A DNA stretch of 64,000 nucleotides from Trileptium ribeirensis (Eukaryota > Nematoda > Enoplea > Enoplida > Thoracostomopsidae). Positions within the stretch are counted from its first letter, which is position 1. Each line of letters begins with the position of its first letter. The notes below the pieces were generated by a model. That model made no database searches and had not been told where the DNA came from. It was given only the letters and a program-made list of their open reading frames with translations. The stretch lies in contig JASANE010011637.1 in NCBI GenBank assembly GCA_030248225.1, positions 16,243 through 80,242 on the forward strand, read 5' to 3'. The position numbers and the translations under genes are program-made. This document shows, in pieces, positions 1 through 12,300 of this stretch.

Positions 1-2351
1 TGATAGTAAAATTTGCCTCGAAATACCGCGTAAATAACGTATATATGAATGTATGTTATACGCGAGTAAACTTAAGTTAATGTTGTAATATTAACTAAAA
101 TCGAGTCTCAAACGCTTGTTAGGGAAATCTGCTGGTTGTAATTTGATTTTTCGCTAGCCTAAAATTGAAATACCGAATTGACAGAATTTTGGCGATTTTC
201 CATTAGCACAAATTCAATTACGTAATACCTACTAAATGTGCATCTGCATTGTTCAGTCTTCGGAAAAAATTAATACAGTGATGTATAAAATTGATCATGT
301 AGTTGAGTCTTGGTGTTTGCGAACAAGACAAGTTTAAAAATCAAATTCGACAAATTTTGGTTTTCTAAAGGTTGAATTTTCGCGAAAGCAAATATATTTA
401 TTTAAATCCTATAACTGTATTTTCGCGAACAGATTTAGCGCCGAATTTCAATAGACCAAAAAGTATTCTGTAGCAATTTTTACGCAAAATAGCAAAATAA
501 GTTTCGTGTTGTGGTTCTTTTAAGTATAATATTCACGCATTATTGCTCCATCAATTTTGCTTTTTGAACTAATTTAATAGATAGGCAACTGTAGCTAGAT
601 TATCTAAGCATTCAACCAGATGTCAAAATATATACGCTGTAAAACATGTACGAAAAGGCAAGTTAAACATCTAGTAAACCAATAAAACATCAGTTTATTC
701 CAGCTAAGTTGCAAGGAAATGGTTTGGAACCAGGAAAGTGCAAAACTTCCACGCGACAGACATTACATCAGTGTCGCTCGCCGTTAAGCAAAATTAGATT
801 GGAAACACTTGGACCTAATGTGTCTCCATAGCCAAACAAAATTCACGAATGGGAACAAAGTTTCAAAGAAATGAGGATATGATAGTACTAACGCACCTAA
901 CACTTCACCGACAAGTGGAAATTTAGTTGACGGCTTTGTGTTCATGACAAAACTACAATTCTGCATGCAGTAAGTGAAGGTGTTTTGGTTAGTTGACCTT
1001 TCGTTGAATGAACAAGCTGGCCTATCATTGCAAACTGACAGACAACCAAGCTTTTTCGATACTACATAGATTAAAACAAGGTTTTGAGTTATTACGTATT
1101 ATTACAGTTTATTTTATTCACTATTAATATGCTTTTAGAAACAATAATAAAATAATGCAAACTCAGTATAGTAAAGCGTACTTTCGCGTTTTGGTCTCTT
1201 CTCTTCCAATTGTGATTGAGCTCGCTTTGGAATACCATTATTGTATGCCTTGAGAAAAAAATTATTGCTTTACTCAAACAAGTCATTAATGGATTCAAAT
1301 TTTCAATTAATGGTTTCATGCGAAATTTAAAATGCATTTCACAATGGGTATTACGTTTATTAATACAGAGACTCAAATTAACTTTCGATACCGACACACT
1401 ACACGAAAGATACATGCGATTAATTAGGTCTTTTGGATACGGAGGTAACCTCAAACTTTCAACTTCTACATATGTTCGACTGAAGTTCATTGAAATTATA
1501 TAGCTTAATAAATTCGAGCCAAATTAAACAATGTGTTTGCATCACTGCCGATTTCAATTTTCGCAGATATTCATTTACGGAAAATATGAGTTCTTTTCTT
1601 TTTTTTTGAAATTAGCGTTTCACAGATTAGCTTGATTTTTATGGGCTCAGTTTTCTTTAGAAATAGTTTCTACAATTTTTAGTTTTACGATATGCAAAAC
1701 AGTAGTAATTATTGTCCCCATACGATTTTGCTACATTAAAAAATTTCAATTGTTCCGAGATATTTTAATAAAGATTTACTCGGTCACATGACGACACCTT
1801 TACAAATCCTTAATCAAAATGTTCTATAGTTGTAGTAGGCTTAATAACATATTCATGCTAGATGCATCGCAGGGACCGTTAGGTTGCTACAATTTCAGGG
1901 TCACATGTTCAACCTGAAGCCTGTTACATTGTTATCTATACTCTTATAGTTGTGCTTATTAATGTTTGTACATTAACCTACGTAATTGGCACATAAACCC
2001 ATCGTTTATCAATTCACATGAATAGAATAAATGCATATGATTTTATATGTTATGAGCATCATTTGTTTACTTCGAAGAAAAACGACTCCAAATGTGAAAT
2101 CTCAGTGCCGGAGGAACTTGAACACATACCTTCTGTATAGTAATACAAGACACCTTGCTAGACCACTGGACCGCATTTTAATAAACGTGTCCTGTATTGC
2201 AATGCGAGTTATTTAAACTAAGGTTAGGGTTTATCCAAAAAGGCTTGAAACGTTGAAGATATTCTAATCGTAGCTATATTTTAGTACTAGTTAGTTCTAG
2301 TAATTTAGAGGGGGTAGAAAGTAATTACCATGAATAAAACGGACTAATATA
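1..2351. other. Gene-free AT-rich sequence
   Basis: No open reading frame here resembles a known protein family; the longest frames (about 1092-1503 on both strands) are overlapping antisense shadows. Two pieces recur elsewhere as diverged copies: about 1185-1260 resembles 11365-11460 (shared words around tgcaat/ttgtatgcc), and about 1795-1860 resembles 6585-6650 (shared taatcaaaatgtt and taataacatatt). These suggest old dispersed repeats. Confidence 0.6.
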
Positions 2352-2359
2352 GTAATAAT
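2352..2359. repeat. 8-bp target-site duplication, left (GTAATAAT)
   Basis: GTAATAAT lies directly before the first CAGGG end of hAT copy A and is repeated exactly at 6337-6344 directly after the last CCCTG end of copy C. Eight base pairs is the usual hAT target duplication, so the outermost ends behaved as one transposon. Confidence 0.85.
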
Positions 2360-3642
2360 CAGGGTTGTCATGGGAATTGATTTTCAATTCCCATCCCGTC
2401 CCATTAGTCCTTTTGTAGCCACTCCTTTGAAACATTGCTGGGAAGTGTTTGTAAGAGCTCTTAGCAACCATAGTACTATTGTGCAATTCTCAGATACACA
2501 GGGACAGCAATAAACGTTGAATCCATAGTCATTTTTCAAGATGACCGAAACGCATGAAAATGATCAGTTTGATCCAAATGTGCCTAGTACGTCCAGCTTT
2601 CAACCTCGTAGATTGAAACCACAAGACGCTGATGTCTTTGAACAGCTGTATAGTCCTCGTAGTCCAGCAAAACAGGCAAAGTGTGGTGCTGAAACAATGT
2701 TGGAAAAAGAAATTGCATTGTTTGAACACTCGCGGCATCCATTTCAAGACCCGAGAGAGTGTTGGAAAGAAGCGACGCAACTACCAACATTGCAAGCTTG
2801 TGCTAAAATGCTTCTTTCTGTTCCGGTGTCATCCGCATGCATGAGCGCGTTTTCGGAGAAGCAGGAATGGTTCTATCAAACCTCAGGAAGAAGACTCGGC
2901 CGCAAGTTCTTCAGGCCATGTTATACGTGAAGTACAACAAAAAACTCGAGCACCTGACCAGAGAGTTTGAAATATCCTCATACGAGGTCAAGAACTACCT
3001 GAGCGCTACACGTAGCAGTGATGTCGAGAGTGGGGACGATGAGTAGTAACAAACTAAATCTACTGACAGAACTAGCGTACGTTGGGAATACATTGCCATG
3101 AGAAACGTTAGTATCATGGCTGTTTTCTGCAAGGGTTACTTCGGCTTCTAGTAACGTGGTTCCCCAAGAGATATGTTTCTATCTTGGGGACGTGTTGCCA
3201 TGAGATATGTTAGTATCATGGCTGCTTTTTTCAAGGGAAAAGTTCGTACATTGAGTGAAGTGTTAGCAATGGAGAAACGTTTGTACCCATTAAGCCAGCA
3301 TCTGTACGGAAACTAGAGAATCCTGTTAGTATCTGGCGGCAGATGTCTGGACCCGTGGCGGGTTGTCATCCTGGCTATCCGGCGCGTACCCTATGGCGAT
3401 GGGGATGTTGAGCAATGCTTGTGCGCAACAAATGCATCATGTTCAGCAGTGAACTTGATTCACCGTGGACCAACGTTGAAAAAGAATTTGCACTTGCGTG
3501 AATTGTCTGCTGCCTACGTAATAATTTTTTATCGGTTCCAAATATTCCCACGTGGGAATTGAATTCCCATGGGAATTCAAAATAATTCTAATCCCATCCC
3601 ATTCCAATTCCAATGGGAATTCCCATTCCCATGACTACCCTG
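2360..3642 (+). mobile_element. hAT copy A, non-autonomous
   Basis: A 1,283-bp hAT copy with terminal inverted repeats of about 18 bp (CAGGGTWGTCATGGGAAT). Both ends contain multiple GGGAATT/AATTCCC motifs in palindromic arrangement, typical of subterminal binding sites. The body holds only the C-terminal part of a transposase. Downstream of it the phrase around tatcatggctg appears twice (about 3110 and 3215), an internal duplication. A and B are very similar by eye, so they are recent duplicates. Confidence 0.8.
2541..3046 (+). pseudogene. hAT transposase C-terminal (dimerization) fragment, copy A
   Basis: The first frame opens with a true ATG at 2541 and runs into the hAT dimerization region (WKEATQLPTLQACAKMLL, then VPVSSA). 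The conserved continuation (ERVFGEAGMVLS) sits in another frame from 2837 and ends at the stop at 3044-3046. Compared with copy B, copy A lacks one base at about 2840, which causes the shift. The BED zinc finger and the catalytic RNase H-like core of a full hAT transposase are absent, so even without the shift this would be only a C-terminal module. The tail is acidic (SDVESGDDE). Confidence 0.8.
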
Positions 3643-3992
3643 ATTTAGATTATACCAATCAGATCGAAAACCGTGAAAAACGCTCAAAAATTTGTAAAAA
3701 CAATTCTGTTCCATTCTGTTTCATTTCAAAGATCTTTCAATTCCACGACTGCATGTATTTAGATTATACCAATAAGATCGAAAACCGTGAAAAACGGTCA
3801 AAAATTTGTAAAAACAATTCTGTCCCATGCTGTTTCATTTCAAGGATATTTGAATTCCGCGACTGCATGTATTTAGATTATATCAATCAGATCGAAAACC
3901 GTGAAAAACGCTCAAAAATTTGTAAAAACAATTCTGTTTCATTCTGTTTGATTTCAAGGATCTTGGAATTCTACGACTGCATGTATTTAGAT
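3643..3992. repeat. 114-bp satellite array 1 (3 copies)
   Basis: Three units start at 3643, 3757 and 3871 with exact 114-bp spacing. A closing ATTTAGAT at 3985-3992 abuts hAT copy B. Each unit begins ATTTAGATTATAYCAAT. The array begins immediately after the CCCTG end of copy A. The unit length is a multiple of three, so spurious long frames run through it. Confidence 0.9.
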
Positions 3993-5301
3993 CAGGATTG
4001 TCATGGGAATTGATTTTCAATTCCCATCCCGTCCCATTCCCACGAGTCCTTTTGTAGCCACTTCTTTGAAACATTGCTGGGAAGTGTTTGTAAGAGCTCT
4101 TAGCAACCATAGCACTATTGTGCAGTACTCAGATACACAGGGACAGCAATAAACGTTGAATCCATAGTCATTTTTTCAAGATGACCGAAACGCATGGAAA
4201 TGATCAGTTTGATCCAAATATGCCTAGTACGTCCAGCTTTCAACCTCGTAGATCGAAACCACAAGACGCTGATGTCTTCGAACAGCTGTTCAGTCCTCGT
4301 AGTCCAGCAAAACAGGCAAAGTGTGGTGCTGAAACAGTGTTGGAAAAAGAAATTGCATTATTTGAACACTCGCGGCATCCATTTCAAGACCCGAGAGAGT
4401 ATTGGAAAGAAGCGACGCAACTACCAACATTGCAAGCTTGTGCTAAAATGCTTCTTTTTGTTTCGGTGTTCCGGTGTCATCCGCAGGCATTGAGCGCGTT
4501 TTCGGAGAAGCAGGAATGGTTCTATCAAAGCTCAGGAAGAAGACTCGGCCGCAAGTTCTTCAGGCCATGTTATACGTGAAGTACAACAAAAAACTCGAGC
4601 ACCTGACCAGGGAGTTTGAAATATCCTCAGACGAGGTCAAGAATTACTTGAGCGCTACATGTAGCAGTGATGTCGAGAGTGGGGACGATGAGTAGTAACA
4701 AACTAAATCTACTGACTGAACTAGCGTACGTTGGGAATACATTGCCATGAGAAACGTTAGTATCATGGCTGTTTTATGCAAGGGTTACTTCGGCTTCTAG
4801 TAACGTGGTTCCCCGAGAGATATGTTTGCATCTTGGGACATGTTGCCATGAGATATGTTAGTATCATGGCTGCTTTTTCAAGGGAAAAGTTCGTACATTG
4901 AGTGAAGTGTTAGCAATGGAGAAACGTTTGTACCCATTAAGCCAGCATCTGTACGGAAACTAGAGAATCTTGTTAGTATCTGGCGGCAGATGTCTGGACC
5001 CGTGGCTGGTTGTCATCCTGGCTATCGGGCGCGTACTCTATGGCGATGGGGATGTTGAGCAATGCTTGTGCGCAACAAATGCATCATGTTCAGCCGTGAA
5101 CTTGATTCACCGTGGACCAACGTTGAAAAAGAATTTGCACTTGCGTGAATTGTCTGCTGCCTACGTAATAATTTTTTATCGGTTCCAAATATTCCCACGT
5201 GGGAATTGAATTCCCATGGGAATTCAAAATAATTCTAATCCCATCCCATTCCAATTCCCATGGGAATTCCCATGGGAATTCCCATTCCCATGACCACCCT
5301 G
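3993..5301 (+). mobile_element. hAT copy B, non-autonomous
   Basis: A 1,309-bp copy starting CAGGATTGTCATGGGAAT and ending at the CCCTG at 5297-5301. It is flanked on both sides by ATTTAGAT (3985-3992 and 5302-5309), exactly an 8-bp hAT target duplication within satellite DNA. The layout is the same as copy A. The right end has one extra CCATGGGAATTC block compared with A. Confidence 0.8.
4181..4695 (+). pseudogene. hAT transposase C-terminal fragment, copy B
   Basis: Same module as in copy A, opening with an ATG at 4181. Here the break is an 8-bp tandem duplication near 4458-4475 (gtttcggtg/gttccggtg), which throws the upstream frame off. The downstream part (SSAGIERVFGEAG onward) reads through to 4695. 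The lesion differs from the one in A, so the two copies lost coding capacity independently. Catalytic core and zinc finger are missing. Confidence 0.8.
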
Positions 5302-5878
5302 ATTTAGATTATACCAATCAGATCGAAAACCGTGAAAAACGCTCAAAAATTTGTAAAAACAATTCTGTTCCATCCTGTTTCATTTCAAAGATCTTTCAAT
5401 TCCGCGACTGTATGTATTTAGATTATACCAATCAGATCGAAACCCGTGAAAAACGGCCAAAAATTTGTAAAACAATTATGTTCCATTCTGTTTCATTTCA
5501 AAGATCTTTGAATTCCGCGACTGCATGTATTTAGGTTATACCAATCGGATCGAAAACCGTGAAAAACGGTCAAAAATTTGTAAAAACAATTCTGTTCCAT
5601 TCTGTTTCATTTCAAGGATCTTTGAATTCCACGACTGCATGTATTTAGATTATACCAATAAGATCGAAAACCGTGAAAAACGGTCAAAAATTTGTAAAAA
5701 CAATTCTGTCCCATGCTGTTTCATTTCAAGGATCTTTGAATTCCGCGACTGCATGTATTTAGATTATATCAATCAGATCGAAAACCGTGAAAAACGCTCA
5801 AAAATTTGTAAAAACAATTCTGTTTCATTCTGTTTGATTTCAAGGATCTTGGAATTCTACGACTGCATGTATTTAGAT
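5302..5878. repeat. 114-bp satellite array 2 (5 copies)
   Basis: Units start at 5302, 5416, 5529, 5643 and 5757; one unit is 113 bp because an A is missing from the A-run near 5470. The closing ATTTAGAT at 5871-5878 abuts hAT copy C. The first unit resembles unit 1 of array 1 and the last two resemble units 2 and 3 of array 1, so the arrays are paralogous and differ by two central units. Confidence 0.9.
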
Positions 5879-6336
5879 CAGGATTGTCATGGAAATTGAT
5901 TTTCAATTCCCATCCCGTCCCATTCCCACGAGTCCTTTTGTAGCCACTCCTTTGAAACTCGTTTGTACCCATTAAGCCAGCATCTGTACGGAAACTAGAG
6001 AATCTTGTTAGTATCTGGCGGCATATGTCTGGACCCGTGGCTGGCTGTCATCCTAGCTATCGGGCGCGTCCCCTATGGCGATGGGGATATTGAGCAATGC
6101 TTGTGCGCAGCAAATGCACCATGCTCAGAAGTGAACTTGATTCACCGTGGACCAACGTTAACAAAGAATTTGCACTTGCGTGAATTGTCTGCTGCCTACG
6201 TAATAATTTTTAATCTGTTCCAAATATTGTCACGTGGGAATTGAATTCCCATGGGAATTCAAAATAATTCGAATCCCATCCCATTCCAATTGCCATGGGA
6301 ATTCCCATGGGAATTCCCATTCCCATGGCCACCCTG
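5879..6336. mobile_element. hAT copy C, internally deleted (MITE-like)
   Basis: A 458-bp derivative keeping both hAT ends (CAGGATTGTCATGG on the left, CCCTG at 6332-6336) but lacking the transposase fragment. The deletion joins sequence ending ctttgaaac (5957 region) to gtttgtaccc, with GAAAC present at both original breakpoints and a two-base TC filler. This looks like microhomology-assisted or gap-repair deletion. Confidence 0.8.
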
Positions 6337-6344
6337 GTAATAAT
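6337..6344. repeat. 8-bp target-site duplication, right (GTAATAAT)
   Basis: Exact match to 2352-2359, directly after the right hAT end of copy C. Confidence 0.85.
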
Positions 6345-9300
6345 ATACATAGAAAACTAGCTACCCGGATTTCGCGGCCAAGGCCAGCAAAATCGTTATA
6401 ATACCGCTGCTCTATTTGGAAAGTCGATTTGGATAACTCTTTATATCCTAACCCACGCGTCTTACTTGTTGTTTGTTTAACCACTGAAAAAAATTGTAAA
6501 GATTGCTGCAGCAGTTGTTAGTTTACTCAAAAGTTGTAATAGCAGGGGACAATTAATGGTTGATATCACCTAGGGTTAACACAACGGTTACAAAACGTTA
6601 ATCAAAATGTTTCACAAACTGCAGCTGATTTAATAACATATTATTACACAAGTTTGACAAAAACGACAACAGTGTATATTTGTAATTACAACACAGTATG
6701 ATGTATTATAACACAGTATTAATTTGTTATGCATTTTTGAAACGTCTGTTTATTTATTCGCTTAGCGAGTATCGCACCGAGTTTTTCTGTTGTCAAGTCA
6801 TTTCGTGATCTCAAAACCAATATCCGATAAGAACACTATGTTAATACTTTATACGCGCGGACACGATTTGCGGTACAGTGGCTTGCAGGCACAGTTCGGG
6901 GTCACTATTTTTACCATTTAACACCGTATTTTAATGACCTGGACAACCCCAAAGACATCGTTCCCATCGGGTTTTTATCATATACTTGAATACAAAGGTT
7001 TAACACAAATGCAGCTTTGGTATTGAACTTGCCATACCATGAAAGTGAACAAACATGCTAAATCGGATTACGTATACGTAACCATTATTGCATACATAAC
7101 GAAACACGTAATTGCATTTGATAAACTGCAAACTGTCATGCTAAAAGCTTAAATAAATATTAATCTATTTCAAAATGTAAATTCGTTGAAGGTTAGGCAA
7201 TGCTAGGATTTTCCTTCTTCTATAACGAATCAAGTGGCTAATACTATAACTACGTAAGCGTTCTTTAATTATTTCATAAGTGATGCAAGTAAAGACCTGT
7301 GCAAGAACCGAATCATTTTGTATTACTGAAAGGGACAAATAAAACTGTAAGAGCACCTGCCGTTCCTACAAGCTCTAATGTGAGAAATGGATGCACGCTG
7401 AAAAGTACAGGAGTTCTATAATATATAGTTTTCGGGTTAGGTAGTATTGTTATAGCAGCCTCTCCTTGTGTGATACATGACTATTGCCCACAGTTGCGCT
7501 TAAGCCAATCGCTTCCACTTGTCGGGCTCCTTTTCTTATTGTTTCGATTGCAATATTGATTCAAATGTCTGATATCCCGATGGGAGTATCCGTATTGGTA
7601 GACAGCGTAACGTAGCAGAGCTAGATATTGCCTGTGATGAGTTGAGTATTATTTAGGTAGGCAAGCTTAGCGAAGTCTTTACTATATTTTCAAAACTACT
7701 GGCGAAACAGGGTCGCCGAGTACTACTCTAACAGAAGGAACGCGCAGACAAAGTAGAAACGATGTAGGTTTTGGTTTATCTATTAGCAAAGCTAGTTAAC
7801 CATCAGTCAAACCAGAAAAAAGACATTGGTATGCGATTCTGTCGGCCTGCATGTTTTGTTACTTTTTGTACATAGCCTGTGTATTGTTCAAAGTATGAAC
7901 GAGAGAATCATTCCCACACAACATCGATGTTTCGATATGTCGGGCTATGTGTCTCGGTTTACGTCCGAAATCTCCTCTGCTTCGTTGTCTATCTTGGCAC
8001 TACGAAGTACAAGTAGCGTGGCCAGGAGGAGAAATAAATGGGTGCTGCGGATCATTGCTTAAACCGTCAACATTACGAATTCAAGTCGCTCGTATACAAC
8101 CACATAAAGGCAGGTAAAAATGCTGAATGGTGGAATTTCTGAGCGGTTTCGTTATGCCAGGCAGGGGCAAAACTCTGCGATCAAACGGTGCTTAGACGTA
8201 AATGACTTACCGGAGAGAGCATTCCTACAATAAGTAATGTAAGACTGCATCCATTTTTACCTTCACTGGTCGATTCGTGCACCGCACTCAGGGGACCTCT
8301 CCATCTACTAAACCACGTGAACATATATGTCATATATGTCAGTAGGGTGGTAGGTAGAGTATTATCCCTAAGGTTACGGTCTCACAAGCATTATTTTGCC
8401 GTTTGACACTGCGCACCCTTGCGCGCCTAAGGTGCGCAAAGAATTATAGCAATTATGAGCCAAATTGCGAAATTAAAGGCAAAAACTGGAAGAATAGGCA
8501 AACATTATGAAAACAAACTGGAGACGATGGGGAAATTTATGCCGTGCACCATTGCTACAACCCCTAGCCACGGACCCCTACCAACCGCCAGAAAGATATC
8601 CAAATCAAGCGTACGAATCTTGAGCACTTATTATCTATCTGGGGCTCTACCGAACACTGGTGCTAGAGGAAGACCATTCTTTTTACCTGCGTTTAGAAAC
8701 TGTGTCAGGTTTATGTTTCTGGTTTATGTATTTGACATGTGGAACAATATAAAGGACATTTTCACAGTGAATGGGGAGCTGAATTTTCGAAAGTTCCTTC
8801 GGGCTTTTATTCCCTGCATGGCAGATTCAGATAGTTTGCGCCACTAATTTTGTATTATTGTTAGTTTTAGTTTTGTAGTAATAGAATCAGTCCAAGCATT
8901 TCTTTTTTCACCTCGTTGCACAGATATTACAGTAGTTGCCGTAAAACATAATAGATGATAGGCGTTTAGGGTCCTTCGGAAAAGCCTGGGAAACGGTCCG
9001 GCGACAGGTGCCGTACGAGGGAGGCGGTAAGGATACGATAAAAAAGGAGAATATTTTAGTAACTTTTAGAAGCTCATCAATTTCCAAAATTTTTGCTAGA
9101 TTTTACTCCAAAATTTGCTAATATTTTGGACACTATTCGTCAATCTTCCAGAATTTCTGCCAATATATTTAGCTGATATTTTAAGCCAGAGCTCTTTTGG
9201 CGCCTGGTACACACAACCTCAATTCTTGTTCGATAAACTGTGACTATTGAGGGCGAATTTGTAAAGGAACAACCCTTTGTGCACTACCTAAAGCTAAATG

Positions 9301-12300
9301 CGCGCATAACTAAGCTAAAATTGTGTATGCAGCGTTTTATTTTCCATTTTCTTTTACACATTTTTAGTAGTTATTAATATACATCTACAAGAAATATAGT
9401 TAGTTCGACGATAAGAAATTTATACAAATCATACCTGATTATCGCTTTGTGTGAGACTGCTGGCTTCAGCTGAAAACGTCAATATGCTAAGCCATTAAAT
9501 TGACAGCTTCAATTTCCAATTAACAGGCACCTAGGGGTATATTTCTAGGGTTTTGTGGTAGGTATAAAAGATAAAATAAAGAGTTAGATTTGGATACATC
9601 TAACAAATTCTTACTCTGAGAAGTATTGTGTTTAAACTTTATAAACAGTAGTGGTTTATGCTCGTGGAATTTCAAAACGTGTATCGTTTCATTTTCTACT
9701 CAAAGCAATAATGTGAAATCGTCAGGAATTTATTTTCAGCGACACTTGTTTCGATTTATTACAGTTGAACGCAATCCCGAATTCAAGGCGACCCATGGCT
9801 CATAATAAGACAAGCGATACGTTTTTAATTGCGACGAAACTGCACACCCTGTCGTACTAATCATGTCAAAATATATTCTTGTTTCAGTGTAGGTTAAGAT
9901 ATGACGCAAAAACTTGATCCAAAATTCAGTAAAAAATATAATCAGTTCGTTTGTTTAAAATTGTGATACAAAACGTGGAATGTATAACGTATACAAGCCG
10001 CTATATACTGTTCTAGCATCATAATATAAGTTTTGTTTATTTTCCTAACAAGAATTTGGTCTTAAAAATTTTTCAGAGATTATACCTTTGTTGCACAGTA
10101 TATTTTGATAAAGTCGATTGTCCGCAATAAATCGCTTTTACTAATAAAGTAATTATAACGTATTATTGTAGCAACCATGAATTATGCCTGGAAAATACCA
10201 TTATAATTGGTGTAACTGACTGTTTGAACAGTGGCAGTCGAATAGACTATTTAATTTTCTTATATTTATTGGACATCCACAAAGCTCGCAGTCCATTACT
10301 TGTAGTTGCGTATTCGGAAAAGTATGCTAGGTACGTCCACAAGCTTTCCGTTCGATTCAATTCCATATTTGTTAATGTGTTGACTACGACTCAAAGTCGA
10401 TGGAGAGTTTTCAAATGAAATTCGCAAAAAAAGACAATTTTCGTGATGGCATTCACGATATAAAAACCAGTTTTTATTCCGCTGTTGGAATGATGTGCCG
10501 CGACACGGAAATTTTAGGAATCATTTAAATAAAGCTAACGGTGTGGAGAAAGGAGCGGTTTGTAAAAAGGAAAATATTAAGTAATAATCAGCAGAAAATA
10601 CAAACTAATAGATAAACTTTTTGTAATAGTTCAAGTGAAGAGCACGGCAACTCGTGAGCTAACAGGTGCAGCTGATCTGTATAAGCGAAATTTTTAAAAC
10701 TCAAAAACAAAATTAAATTTCGCTAAAATAACATTATCAAAATGTTTTATTCCGCATCATGATTCGGATGGTTTTCTGGTAATCTACAGCAAAACCGGTC
10801 AAAACATCCATGCAATCACTTAATTCCACTTTGATTTCATTTCGTGCATTTGGCTCGGGCAAATTTTGTAATGGGATAAAAAAAAGTCTTGAAAGTTCTA
10901 GCGTTTTACTTTCACCATCTCGTTTCTGCACTACTTGATGACAGCCAAGTTGGCCCATGTAACCTTTGGGGGCCGGAGGTTATAACATTAAAAAAGAACA
11001 GCTTAGAGCGGTGGGTTCGGGGGCGGCAGCCCCCCGACTTAGACTTAGGCATAGTATATGGCTCATATAAGAACCTTAGCTTATGCTAAGACTAAGGCTT
11101 AGGCTTAGTATATCGAGAACGGCATAGCATGCAATTCACCTCCGCTCCTTAAAGGTTACATTGGCCGCCAAGTTTATACTTAAAAACATTAAGGCAAACT
11201 TTTCTTGGCTATGAATTAAACTTAGCGTAGAAATTAGAAGTTTGTTCCCTTATATCATTACCGTTTATGATCTACCGCGGCGTGTTGGTATTACATAGTA
11301 AAGATATTTTAGTAATAAATGTAAACATCTTACAGTGGTTCCCACATAAACTTGTTAAAACCGCGTACCTTCACGTTTCAGCTTCCCGACTCCCGATTGT
11401 GATGCAATCCGCTTTGCAATACGCTTATCGTACGCCCTGAGCTGAAAATAAATTTTAGTTTCAGACATTCAGCTTATGCGCGGCTAAACCTAAAGCGACC
11501 CTGCTAACCATGCTATTTTGCAATTCCCGTTATCGAATCCACATCCAGTGTTACGGAACAAATAGGATATCCGATTCGTTTCACAGCTAGCGCAGACTTA
11601 AAGGTTTTCATTCGGGTTATGACAATTCCGTAACATTTCATAACGTCGAAACAAGATTCGCCTCTGTTCGCAACAAAGCTATGGATTTGATATAAAAATT
11701 GCGAATTTTCTGAATTTTACTGCACTAAAGGCCAACAATAGTTGGTAATATCATGACAACCGCGTTTTAACACCGTCAATTTATAATTGTCATAAAGATC
11801 TCGGTATGCTTTAGTGTTTCACAGCATGGAAAAATGCAAATTTCATCCGGAGATAGGCAGTACTATTATAATTTAGCTTCACTGCGACGTTCACGTTATA
11901 ATGTCCTTGCTGTTTGAAACTTTTGCGCCCATATAGTCTGGACTTTACCGTATAGGCAATCAGGGTGACACCCATACTGTAAATCAATTGCCGATGGTGT
12001 ACGACATACCGCTAGCTAACACATTTTTTCTTTACAGTGTCGTACAAACCCTTAGCTACCAATTTGGTGCGAATTAACTATAAGCGACACCAGATGTAGC
12101 TAATGCGGTTTATTAGTGAACCGTCCTGTGTAGTTTTTTGCTAAATTCTCGATATTTGTATCTAGGCATTATAAATGTTGATCAAATATTTCTGAATACT
12201 GGCAATAAAACCGCCAGAAGACAAGGTGTGCCTGACACTGTCGAGAAGCGGCAATGCCCCTAGCTAGCTACCTTTCAAAAAATTTATTAAAAACATGGGG

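Larger units (their letters stand above)
2360..6336. mobile_element. Composite hAT macrotransposon (copies A, B, C plus satellite arrays)
   Basis: A 3,977-bp unit bounded by hAT-type ends (CAGGGTTGTCATGGGAAT at the left, the complement of CAGGGTGGCCATGGGAAT at the right) and flanked by an exact 8-bp duplication. Inside are three hAT copies in the same orientation, separated by two arrays of a 114-bp satellite. All inner hAT/satellite junctions carry ATTTAGAT, which is also part of the satellite unit. I infer that two hAT copies flanking satellite DNA moved together, using the left end of A and the right end of C. The second hAT plus array probably arose by unequal exchange between copies, because both arrays begin and end with matching repeat variants. 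Confidence 0.75.

Noticed and set aside
3552..5899. Frames of 111-153 codons through the 114-bp satellite
   Set aside because: Unit length is a multiple of three, so open frames arise without selection; the sequence is satellite DNA.
8455..8847. 130-codon ATG frame
   Set aside because: No family resemblance, no codon-bias contrast visible, no splice context; not listed as a gene.
11085..11115. TTAGGCTTAGGC resembling a telomere repeat
   Set aside because: Only two units, and the same stretch recurs at 53380 as part of a dispersed repeat.
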